From NCBI GenBank assembly GCA_905215945.1, contig CAJMRZ010000113.1, positions 1 to 5,591 on the forward strand: a DNA stretch of 5,591 bases. The letters are read 5' to 3'. Origin of the DNA: an uncultured bacterium (lineage in GTDB: Bacteria > Actinomycetota > Coriobacteriia > Coriobacteriales > Coriobacteriaceae). The position numbers and the translations under genes were made by a program. The notes under the pieces were generated by a model. That model was given only the letters and a program-made list of their open reading frames with translations. It did no database searches and had not been told where the DNA came from. Of the stretch, positions 1-5,591 are shown in pieces. Each line of letters opens with the position of its first letter. Position 1 is the stretch's first letter.

Positions 1-1907
1 CCTTCGACAACGGCATGATCTGCGCTTCCGAGCAGTCCGTGACCGTCATCGACACCATCTACGACCAGGTCAAGGCCGAGTTCCAGAAGCGCGGCTGCTA
101 CTTCGTCAAGCAGGGTGCCGAGATGGAGGCCCTGCGTGCCGCCATGTTCAAGAACGGCGCCCTCGATCACCGCATCCCCGGCATGGCTGCCGCCAAGATC
201 GCCGAGCTCGCCGGCATCGAGGTTCCCGCCAAGACCAAGATCCTGATCGCCGAGGTCACCTCCACCGACCCCGCCAAGGAGGAGTTCTCCCACGAGAAGC
301 TCTCCCCAGTCCTGGCCATGTACCACGCCAAGGACTTCCAGGAGGCCGTCGACAAGGCCGAGCACCTGGTGCTCGCCGGTGGCCCGGGCCACACCGCCTC
401 TCTGTACGTGCACCCCGCCCAGGCCGAAAAGATCAGCCTGTTCGAGCACGTCATGAAGGCCTGCCGCATCGTCATCAACACCCCGTCCTCGCACGGTGGC
501 ATCGGTGACCTGTACAACTTTGGCATGAAGCCGTCTCTGACCCTGGGCTGCGGCTCCTGGGGCGGCAACTCCGTCTCCGAGAACGTTGGGGTGAAGCACT
601 TGATCAACGTTAAGACTGTGGCCGAGCGCCGTGAGAACATGCTGTGGTTCCGCGCTCCCGAGAAGGTCTACTTCAAGAAGGGTTCCACGCCCGTCGCCCT
701 CGACGAGCTGGGCAACGTCATGGGCAAGAAGCGCGCCTTCATCGTTACCGACCAGTTCCTCTTCAAGAATGGCAACACCCGCGCCATCGAGGCCAAGCTC
801 GACGAGATGGGCATCGCCCACGACTGCTTCTACGACGTCGAGCCCGATCCGTCGCTGCAGTGCGCACGTCGCGGCGCCAAGCAGATGGCTCTCTTTGAGC
901 CGGACGTCATCATCGCCGTCGGCGGTGGCTCCGCTATGGACGCCGGCAAGATCATGTGGATGATGTACGAGCACCCCGAGTGCAAGTTTGAGGACATGGC
1001 CATGGACTTCATGGACATCCGCAAGCGTATCTTCACCTTCCCCGAGATGGGCAAGAAGGCCTACTTCGTCGCCGTCCCGACCTCCTCGGGTACCGGCTCC
1101 GAGTGCACGCCGTTCGCCATCATCACCGACAAGGAGACCGGCATCAAGTGGCCGCTCGCCGACTACGCGCTGCTCCCCAACATGGCTATCGTCGACGCCG
1201 ACAACTGCATGACCGCCCCGCGCGGCCTGACCGCTGCCTCCGGCATCGACGTCATGACCCACGCCATCGAGTCCTACGTCTCCATCATGGCTTCCGACTA
1301 CACCAAGGGCCTCTCCGAGCGCGCTGCCAAGCTCGTCTTTGAGAACCTGCCCTCCAGCTTCACGAACGGCGCCAAGGACCCGCACGCCCGCGAGGAGATG
1401 CACAACGCCTCCTGCATGGCCGGTATGGCCTTCGCCAACGCCTTCCTGGGCCTCAACCACTCCATGGCTCACAAGCTCGGCGCTTTCCATCACCTGCCCC
1501 ACGGCATCGCTAACGCCGTCATCCTGACCCGCGTCATGCGCTACAACGCCGCCGAGGCTCCCGTCAAGATGGGTACCTTCTCCCAGTATCCTTACCCCAA
1601 CGCGCTGCACAACTACGCCGAGATGGCCAAGTACTGCGGTATCGAGGGCAAGGACGACAAGGAGGTCTTCGAGAACTTCATCACGAAGCTCGAGGAGCTC
1701 AAGGACTTCATCGGTGTCAAGAAGACCATCGCCGACTACGGTGTTGACGAGCAGTACTTCCTCGACACCCTCGACGAGATGAGCGAGCAGGCCTTCAACG
1801 ACCAGTGCACCGGCGCCAACCCGCGCTACCCGCTCATGAGCGAGATCAAGGAGCTCTACCTGGACGCCTACTACGGCCGCGAGCCCCAGGACTACGCCGT
1901 CTGCTAG
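1..1907 (+). CDS. adhE: Bifunctional acetaldehyde-CoA/alcohol dehydrogenase AdhE (5' end missing)
   Basis: AdhE reduces acetyl-CoA to acetaldehyde and then to ethanol with NADH in the cytoplasm; in the family it forms helical polymers (spirosomes). The frame is open from the left edge (first full codon at 3-5). It begins FDNGMICASEQS, where the Cys at 21-23 aligns with the catalytic Cys246 of E. coli AdhE, so about 240 N-terminal residues lie outside. The aldehyde-dehydrogenase part continues with GGPGHT (His at 390-392) and INTPSSHGGIGDLYNFG. A linker near 640-690 leads into the iron-dependent alcohol dehydrogenase part. That part has the nucleotide-binding GGGSAMD at 921-941 and all four expected Fe ligands: Asp 1248-1250, His 1260-1262, His 1458-1460 and His 1500-1502. 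Their spacing (4, 66 and 14 residues) matches E. coli D653, H657, H723 and H737. Both active sites look intact and the C-terminus is of normal length. Identification is very secure; the start and promoter cannot be seen. Confidence 0.97.
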   Translation, partial: FDNGMICASEQSVTVIDTIYDQVKAEFQKRGCYFVKQGAEMEALRAAMFKNGALDHRIPGMAAAKIAELAGIEVPAKTKILIAEVTSTDPAKEEFSHEKLSPVLAMYHAKDFQEAVDKAEHLVLAGGPGHTASLYVHPAQAEKISLFEHVMKACRIVINTPSSHGGIGDLYNFGMKPSLTLGCGSWGGNSVSENVGVKHLINVKTVAERRENMLWFRAPEKVYFKKGSTPVALDELGNVMGKKRAFIVTDQFLFKNGNTRAIEAKLDEMGIAHDCFYDVEPDPSLQCARRGAKQMALFEPDVIIAVGGGSAMDAGKIMWMMYEHPECKFEDMAMDFMDIRKRIFTFPEMGKKAYFVAVPTSSGTGSECTPFAIITDKETGIKWPLADYALLPNMAIVDADNCMTAPRGLTAASGIDVMTHAIESYVSIMASDYTKGLSERAAKLVFENLPSSFTNGAKDPHAREEMHNASCMAGMAFANAFLGLNHSMAHKLGAFHHLPHGIANAVILTRVMRYNAAEAPVKMGTFSQYPYPNALHNYAEMAKYCGIEGKDDKEVFENFITKLEELKDFIGVKKTIADYGVDEQYFLDTLDEMSEQAFNDQCTGANPRYPLMSEIKELYLDAYYGREPQDYAVC

Positions 1908-1924
1908 TTTTAGCACGGTTTTTA

Positions 1925-1963
1925 ACGGCGGGGGTGCACGGGTGTTTCACACACCCCCGCCGT
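1925..1963 (+). terminator. GC-rich inverted repeat after adhE, possible weak terminator
   Basis: A perfect 12-bp inverted repeat pairs 1925-1936 (ACGGCGGGGGTG) with 1952-1963, leaving a 15-nt loop. It starts 17 nt after the adhE stop codon, where a Rho-independent terminator would be expected. The following bases (CGCTTCTATCGC) hold only scattered T residues, so termination may be incomplete or may need other factors. A shorter competing stem is possible: 1940-1945 with 1951-1956. No good T-tract follows on the minus strand either. The remaining spacer before the next gene shows no convincing promoter boxes. Confidence 0.5.
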
Positions 1964-1981
1964 CGCTTCTATCGCATCGTT

Positions 1982-1988
1982 GAAAGGA
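1982..1988 (+). promoter_or_regulatory. Ribosome binding site of the kinase-like gene
   Basis: GAAAGGA is followed by 7 nt and then the ATG at 1996. This spacing supports 1996 as the start. An out-of-frame ATG at 1988-1990 overlaps the site and has no suitable binding site of its own. Confidence 0.75.
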
Positions 1989-1995
1989 TGCAACC

Positions 1996-2760
1996 ATGCT
2001 GCTACCCGATTCCAAGACCGAGCTCGTCCGCCGTGGCAACAAGGTCGTTTACGACCTGGGCGACAAGATCGTCAAGGTCTTTAACGAGACCAAGCCTGTC
2101 TCCGACGTGTTCAACGAGGCTTTGAATCTTGCCCGCATCAATGAGTGCGGCATCCGCAGCCCCAAGGCTCTCGAGGTTTCCCAGCTCGAGAACGCCAACG
2201 GCTGGGCGCTCGTGACCGAGAAGGTTCCGGGCACCACCCTTGCCGAGAAGATGACTGCCGAGCCCCAGCGCTTCGGTGAGTACCTCGAGATGTTCGTCGA
2301 CCTCCAGATCGAGATCCACGGCTACACCTCCCCGCTGCTCAACCGTCAGCGCGACAAGTTCGCCCGCATGATCGACAGCCTTGATCAGCTCAATGCCACC
2401 ACGCGTTACAACCTTCAGGAGCGTCTGGACGGTATGACCAAGGAGTTCAAGGTCTGCCACGGCGACTTCAACCCCTCCAACGTCATCGTCGGCGACGACG
2501 GCCAGCTCTATGTGTGCGACTGGGCACACGCCACCCAGGGCTCCCCTGCTGCCGACGTTGCCACCACCTACCTGCTCTTTGCCCTCAACAGCAAGGACCA
2601 GGCCGAGGCCTACCTGGAGCTCTACTGCGACCGCGCCGACATGCCCATGCAGGTCGTGCGTCAGTGGACGAGCATCGTTGCCGCTTCCGAGCTCGCTCGT
2701 AAGCGCAACGTGAACGATGAGTTCCTGAAGAACTGGATCGACGTCGTCGATTATCAGTAA
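1996..2760 (+). CDS. Phosphotransferase of the aminoglycoside-phosphotransferase/kinase fold (TIGR02172-like)
   Basis: A complete 254-residue soluble protein with the signatures of the APH/choline-kinase-like fold. In the N-lobe, Lys27 in DKIVKVFN is the likely ATP-binding lysine and Glu41 a possible partner. The catalytic loop is CHGDFNPSN at residues 154-162, with Asp157 as the likely base and Asn162 as a metal ligand. The metal-binding CDWAHA follows at 174-179 (Asp175), then GSPAADVATT. All key residues are present, so it should be an active kinase. The overall sequence, including LNLARINE, RYNLQERLDGM, HATQGSPAAD and the end near WIDVVDYQ, resembles from memory the family labelled TIGR02172, whose substrate is not established as far as I know. 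No signal peptide or membrane segment is evident. It lies 88 nt after adhE on the same strand and is followed by a strong terminator. Small metabolites, sugars or choline-like compounds are possible substrates. Aminoglycoside resistance should not be assumed from the fold. Confidence 0.88.
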   Translation: MLLPDSKTELVRRGNKVVYDLGDKIVKVFNETKPVSDVFNEALNLARINECGIRSPKALEVSQLENANGWALVTEKVPGTTLAEKMTAEPQRFGEYLEMFVDLQIEIHGYTSPLLNRQRDKFARMIDSLDQLNATTRYNLQERLDGMTKEFKVCHGDFNPSNVIVGDDGQLYVCDWAHATQGSPAADVATTYLLFALNSKDQAEAYLELYCDRADMPMQVVRQWTSIVAASELARKRNVNDEFLKNWIDVVDYQ

Positions 2761-2792
2761 TATCTGAGCGATTTATTTCGCATCGGAGGCAC

Positions 2793-2836
2793 AAGGAAAA
2801 CCCCGCAGCTCGCATGGGCTGTGGGGTTTTCCTTTT
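2793..2836 (+). terminator. Rho-independent terminator of the adhE-side transcription unit
   Basis: A 17-bp stem pairs 2793-2809 with 2818-2834 around an 8-nt loop (TCGCATGG). The only non-Watson-Crick position is 2805/2822, which is a G-U wobble in the RNA. The stem has an A-rich left flank (AAGGAAAACCCC) and a matching GGGGTTTTCCTTTT right flank, giving the T-run at the plus-strand end. It begins 33 nt after the kinase-like gene's stop codon. The A/T symmetry could give some activity in the other direction, but proS has its own terminator before this point. Confidence 0.9.
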
Positions 2837-2859
2837 AGATATCGAGGATGCCACAAGAT

Positions 2860-2908
2860 AAAAGGACGGCCCCGCATCTCCCCGATCTGGAGAAATGCGG
2901 GGCCGTCC
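2860..2908 (-). terminator. Rho-independent terminator of the ispG-proS transcript
   Basis: A perfect 14-bp stem pairs 2864-2877 (GGACGGCCCCGCAT) with 2895-2908. A further 4-bp CTCC/GGAG stem (2878-2881 with 2889-2892) sits inside it, with a two-base bulge at 2893-2894. Read on the minus strand, the stem is followed by TTTTATCTT starting at 2863, a normal terminator tail. It lies about 30 nt downstream of the proS stop codon. There is no T-tract on the plus-strand side, so it points leftward. Confidence 0.9.
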
Positions 2909-2938
2909 CGTATATCGAACTACAAGCGAAATCGTCGA

Positions 2939-4660
2939 TTAACGGCGTGCTGCCTTCACAAGCTCGGCGACCTTGGCGACGACCTCGTCGATCGCCACAT
3001 CCTCGCGCTCACCCGTGGCACGGTCCTTGAGCTCAACGGTGCCATTCTTAAGGCCACGCTTACCCAGAACGACCTGATACGGGAAGCCCATAAGATCGTT
3101 GTCGGCAAACTTAAAGCCGGGACGCTCGTCGCGGTCGTCGACGACAACCTCGATACCCTCGGCGCACAGGCCATCAACGATCTGCTCGCAGACGATAGCG
3201 CACTCCTCCTTCTTGGGATCGAGCGGAATCACCGCGACCTCGTACGGGGCAACGGAGACCGGCCAGACGATACCGTGCTCGTCGTTGTGCTGCTCCACGA
3301 CGGCAGCGAGCGAGCGGGACACACCAACGCCGTAGCAACCCATGATGAGCGGCTTCTCCTTACCGTCCTCATCCATAAAGGTGGCACCCATGGCCTCGGA
3401 ATACTTGGTGCCCAGCTGGAAGACCTGAGAGACCTCGATGCCACGGGCAGCAGAGAGCGGCTTGCCGCAGTGCGGGCAGGGGTCGCCGGCGACAACGGTG
3501 ACCAGATCAGCCCACTCGTCGACGGTAAAGTCGCGCTCGGGGCAGGCACCGGTAAAGTGATAGTCGACCTCGTTGGCACCGCAGGCCCACTGCTTGGACT
3601 CGCGCAGGCTCTCGTCGCAGACCAGACGAATGCCCTCGGGCAGGTTAACCGGTCCGATAAAGCCCTTATGCAGACCGTAGGTCTGGAGCTCCTCATCGGT
3701 CATCATGCGATAACCCTTGCCAAAGACATGCTCGGCCTTGCAGTCATTGAGCTCATGATCGCCCGGGACAATGGCCACGACTGGCTTGCCCTCGGCATCG
3801 ATGAGAGCCAAGGACTTGCGCGTGCCGTTCTCGGGGAAGCCAAAGAACTTTGCAACGGCCTCGATGGTGCCCATGCCCGGAGTCTTGACCTTGGTGAGCG
3901 TACCGTCGCCAGGACCCTCGGTCACAACGACCTTGGTGCTTGCGGCCTCATCGTCGGCAGCGAAGCCGCAATCGTCGCAGTAGACGAGCGAAGCCTCGCC
4001 GGCGTCGGCCAAAGCCATATACTCGACGGAGGTATCGCCACCGATCTCGCCGGAGTCGGCGACAACGGGCAGGGCCTTGATGTAGCAGCGCTCGCAAATG
4101 TTGGCATAGGCCTGCTTCATCTTGTCGTACTCCTCCTGCAGGCTCTCCTGCGTGGCGGAGAAGCTGTAGGCGTCCTTCATGATGAACTCGCGACCGCGCA
4201 TCAGGCCAAAGCGGGGACGGAACTCGTCACGGAACTTGTCCTGGATGTGGTAGAGGTTGACGGGAAGCTGCTTATAGGAGCGCAGTTCATTGCGCACCAG
4301 GGCGGTGACAGTCTCCTCGTGGGTGGGGCCCAGCACGAACTCACGGCCGTGACGGTCATCGAAGCGCACGAGCTCCTTGCCATAGGCATCGATACGGCCG
4401 GACTCACGCCACAGCTCGGCATCGACCATGATAGGCATCATGAGCTCCTGGGCACCGGCGGCATCCATCTCGTCGCGCACGATATTCTCGATCTTGCGGA
4501 TTGAGCGCCATGCGAGCGGCAGATAGGAATACAGGCCGGCGGCCTCCTTGCGGATCATGCCGGCGCGAAGCAGCAGGCGATGGCTCGCAAGCTCGGCGTC
4601 CGCCGGATCCTCTTTGAGCGTCGGCGCGTAAAGCTTAGACATATACATTGCTCGAGTCAT
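2939..4660 (-). CDS. proS: Prolyl-tRNA synthetase, bacterial type with editing domain
   Basis: ProS charges tRNA-Pro with proline in the cytoplasm; this bacterial form also clears mischarged Ala-tRNA-Pro. The protein is complete at 573 residues, close to the 572 of E. coli ProS. It opens with SKLYAPTLKEDPADAELASH. The class II catalytic core shows the GPTHEE loop (111-116), motif 2 FRDEFRPRFGLMRGREF (143-159) and motif 3 GVGVSRSLAAVVEQ (444-457, Arg449). Between motifs 2 and 3 lies the YbaK-like editing insertion, roughly 235-395. It includes TRKSLALI, where Lys282 matches the editing-site lysine K279 of E. coli, and PGDHELND. Two CxxC pairs (228/231 and 395/398) flank the insertion. The anticodon-binding domain fills about 465-573. 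The ATG at 4658-4660 is chosen because AGGAG lies 6 nt upstream; in-frame ATGs at 4648 and 4642 lie too far from that site. The gene directly abuts the ispG stop and is probably translationally coupled to it. Confidence 0.98.
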   Translation of the reverse strand: MTRAMYMSKLYAPTLKEDPADAELASHRLLLRAGMIRKEAAGLYSYLPLAWRSIRKIENIVRDEMDAAGAQELMMPIMVDAELWRESGRIDAYGKELVRFDDRHGREFVLGPTHEETVTALVRNELRSYKQLPVNLYHIQDKFRDEFRPRFGLMRGREFIMKDAYSFSATQESLQEEYDKMKQAYANICERCYIKALPVVADSGEIGGDTSVEYMALADAGEASLVYCDDCGFAADDEAASTKVVVTEGPGDGTLTKVKTPGMGTIEAVAKFFGFPENGTRKSLALIDAEGKPVVAIVPGDHELNDCKAEHVFGKGYRMMTDEELQTYGLHKGFIGPVNLPEGIRLVCDESLRESKQWACGANEVDYHFTGACPERDFTVDEWADLVTVVAGDPCPHCGKPLSAARGIEVSQVFQLGTKYSEAMGATFMDEDGKEKPLIMGCYGVGVSRSLAAVVEQHNDEHGIVWPVSVAPYEVAVIPLDPKKEECAIVCEQIVDGLCAEGIEVVVDDRDERPGFKFADNDLMGFPYQVVLGKRGLKNGTVELKDRATGEREDVAIDEVVAKVAELVKAARR

Positions 4661-5591
4661 TTACTTCTCCTCAATAAGCTTGTCGACCTCGGCCATAAGC
4701 GCATCGACAATTTGGTCCTCAGCTACTTTACCAATGATCTGGCCGTGCGAAAAGAGCAGGCCCTGACCTCGTCCACAGGCCACGCCCAAGTCGGCGTCGG
4801 AAGCCTCGCCGGGGCCATTAACGGCACATCCCATCACGGCGATCGAAAGCGGCGCGGAATAGTTCTTCAGTCGCTCGGTAACCTCCTCGGCGATGGGAAT
4901 GAGGTTGACCTGGCAACGAGCGCACGTGGGACACGAGACAATCTCGGGACCACGGCGACGCAGGCCCAGCGACTGCAAAATTCCCCAGGCAACCGGCGGC
5001 TCCTCAACCGGATCGGCTGTGAGCGACACACGCATGGTGTCACCGATGCCTTCGGAAAGCAAGATACCCAAGCCTACAGAGCTCTTGATGGTGCCCTGGA
5101 GCTTGGTCCCCGCCTCCGTCACGCCCAGGTGAAGCGGAACGTGGGGAATCTCACGCGACAGGGCTCGATAGGTATCAAGCGTCGTTTGCACGCTATGGGC
5201 CTTGGCCGAAAGCACAATGTTCGTAAAGCCGCGGTCCTCAAAGTGCTTGACGAAGCGCTCGCTCGACATCACGAGCTTTTCGGGCTGCGTGAGGTCGTCG
5301 CGCTCGGCGATATCCTGCTCAAGCGAGCCCGCGTTCACGCCAATGCGAATCGCACAGCCCGCAGCGCCGGCGGCGTCGATGACGGCATCGACCTTAGCCC
5401 AATCGCCGATATTGCCGGGGTTGATGCGCAGCGCATCGATTCCGCGTTCCGCACACATGATCGCCAGCTTATAATTAAAGTGGATGTCCGCAATCAGCGG
5501 AATCGTGATTTGCTCCTTGATACGGTCCACCGCCATAGCCGCTGCCTCATCCGGCACCGCAATGCGGATGATCTCGCATCCGGCGGCCTCC
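4661..5591 (-). CDS. ispG: 4-hydroxy-3-methylbut-2-enyl diphosphate synthase IspG/GcpE (5' end missing)
   Basis: IspG is a [4Fe-4S] enzyme that converts methylerythritol cyclodiphosphate to HMBPP, the next-to-last step of the MEP isoprenoid pathway. The frame stays open to the right edge; the visible part starts EAAGCEIIRIAVPDEAAA, so no start codon should be placed at the GTG near 5557. Family motifs include PLIADIHFNYKLA, LRINPGNIG, IRIGVNAGSLE and the glycine-rich HLGVTEAG. The iron-sulfur ligands are all present: CPTC with Cys at 4931-4933 and 4922-4924, and GCAVNGPGEA with Cys at 4826-4828. The Glu at 4805-4807 matches E312 of E. coli IspG, and the cysteines match C270, C273 and C305. 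An extra Cys follows in CPTCARC (4913-4915). The gene ends TAA exactly where proS begins. Roughly 310 codons are visible, so perhaps 40-60 N-terminal residues are missing. In related genomes dxr and an rseP-like protease often precede it, but that lies outside this window. Confidence 0.97.
   Translation of the reverse strand, partial: EAAGCEIIRIAVPDEAAAMAVDRIKEQITIPLIADIHFNYKLAIMCAERGIDALRINPGNIGDWAKVDAVIDAAGAAGCAIRIGVNAGSLEQDIAERDDLTQPEKLVMSSERFVKHFEDRGFTNIVLSAKAHSVQTTLDTYRALSREIPHVPLHLGVTEAGTKLQGTIKSSVGLGILLSEGIGDTMRVSLTADPVEEPPVAWGILQSLGLRRRGPEIVSCPTCARCQVNLIPIAEEVTERLKNYSAPLSIAVMGCAVNGPGEASDADLGVACGRGQGLLFSHGQIIGKVAEDQIVDALMAEVDKLIEEK
4667..4671 (-). promoter_or_regulatory. Ribosome binding site of proS, inside ispG
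   Basis: AGGAG on the minus strand lies within the two GAG codons near the end of ispG, 6 nt before the proS ATG at 4660. It fixes the proS start and lets ribosomes finishing ispG restart on proS. Confidence 0.85.

Noticed and set aside
167..640. A 157-codon minus-strand open frame opposite adhE
   Set aside because: It is antisense to conserved AdhE sequence and shows no recognisable domain or start signal.
1925..1963. A riboswitch or structured regulatory RNA before the kinase gene
   Set aside because: The spacer is only 88 nt and holds a single simple hairpin near the adhE stop codon. I see no conserved aptamer pattern, so an intergenic terminator-like element is the simpler reading.
2002..2529. 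A 175-codon minus-strand open frame opposite the kinase gene
   Set aside because: It is antisense to a gene with clear catalytic motifs, and its translation is low-complexity Val/Leu/Ala/Asp-rich. It is explained by codon bias.
1996..2760. An aminoglycoside resistance gene
   Set aside because: Only the general kinase fold motifs support this. The sequence looks closer to a chromosomal family of unknown substrate, base composition matches its neighbours, and there is no mobile context.
2848..3030. A possible 60-residue small protein in the convergent gap, plus strand
   Set aside because: It would run through the proS terminator hairpin and into the proS 3' end antisense. There is no good ribosome binding site, and it starts just after a strong terminator.
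3275..4504. A 409-codon open frame on the plus strand opposite proS
   Set aside because: It lies entirely antisense to a secure proS gene. Its Leu/Val/Ala/Gly-rich translation is the typical shadow of GC-rich coding DNA. No ribosome binding site or family motif is evident.
5555..5557. GTG as the start codon of ispG
   Set aside because: The frame continues upstream to the window edge with typical IspG sequence (EAAGCEIIRIAV), so the gene is cut by the window rather than starting here.

Overview
This 5.6 kb window looks like ordinary chromosomal core DNA from a GC-rich anaerobic or fermentative bacterium. The codons strongly prefer C or G at the third position. It pairs a bifunctional AdhE with an ispG-proS gene pair. 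My best guess is the class Coriobacteriia (Collinsella or a relative), because of the GC-rich AdhE and the Clostridia-like ispG-proS order. That placement is inference from general familiarity, not from a database match.

Layout. Positions 1-1907 (+) hold the 3' two thirds or more of adhE, which makes ethanol from acetyl-CoA. The window opens a few codons before its aldehyde-dehydrogenase catalytic cysteine. A GC-rich inverted repeat with a poor T-tract follows at 1925-1963. Positions 1996-2760 (+) hold a complete small phosphotransferase of the aminoglycoside-phosphotransferase/kinase fold, with its own good ribosome binding site. Positions 2761-2938 separate two converging transcription units and hold two strong hairpins. 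The first (2793-2836) ends the rightward unit and the second (2860-2908) ends the leftward one. Positions 2939-4660 (-) hold a complete bacterial-type prolyl-tRNA synthetase (proS). Positions 4661-5591 (-) hold the 3' part of ispG, an iron-sulfur enzyme of the MEP isoprenoid pathway; its 5' end lies beyond the right edge. The ispG stop codon directly abuts the proS start codon, and the proS ribosome binding site lies inside the last ispG codons, so the two are almost certainly one transcript running leftward.

How the genes work together. adhE is a fermentation gene that reoxidises NADH. ispG and proS are housekeeping genes joined by operon structure rather than by a shared pathway. The kinase-like protein is the only gene whose substrate cannot be read from the sequence. 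I see no mobile element, CRISPR array, tRNA, rRNA or clear riboswitch, and nothing that makes a convincing case for a new biological system. The most useful open questions are the kinase's substrate and whether it is co-transcribed with adhE through the weak hairpin.
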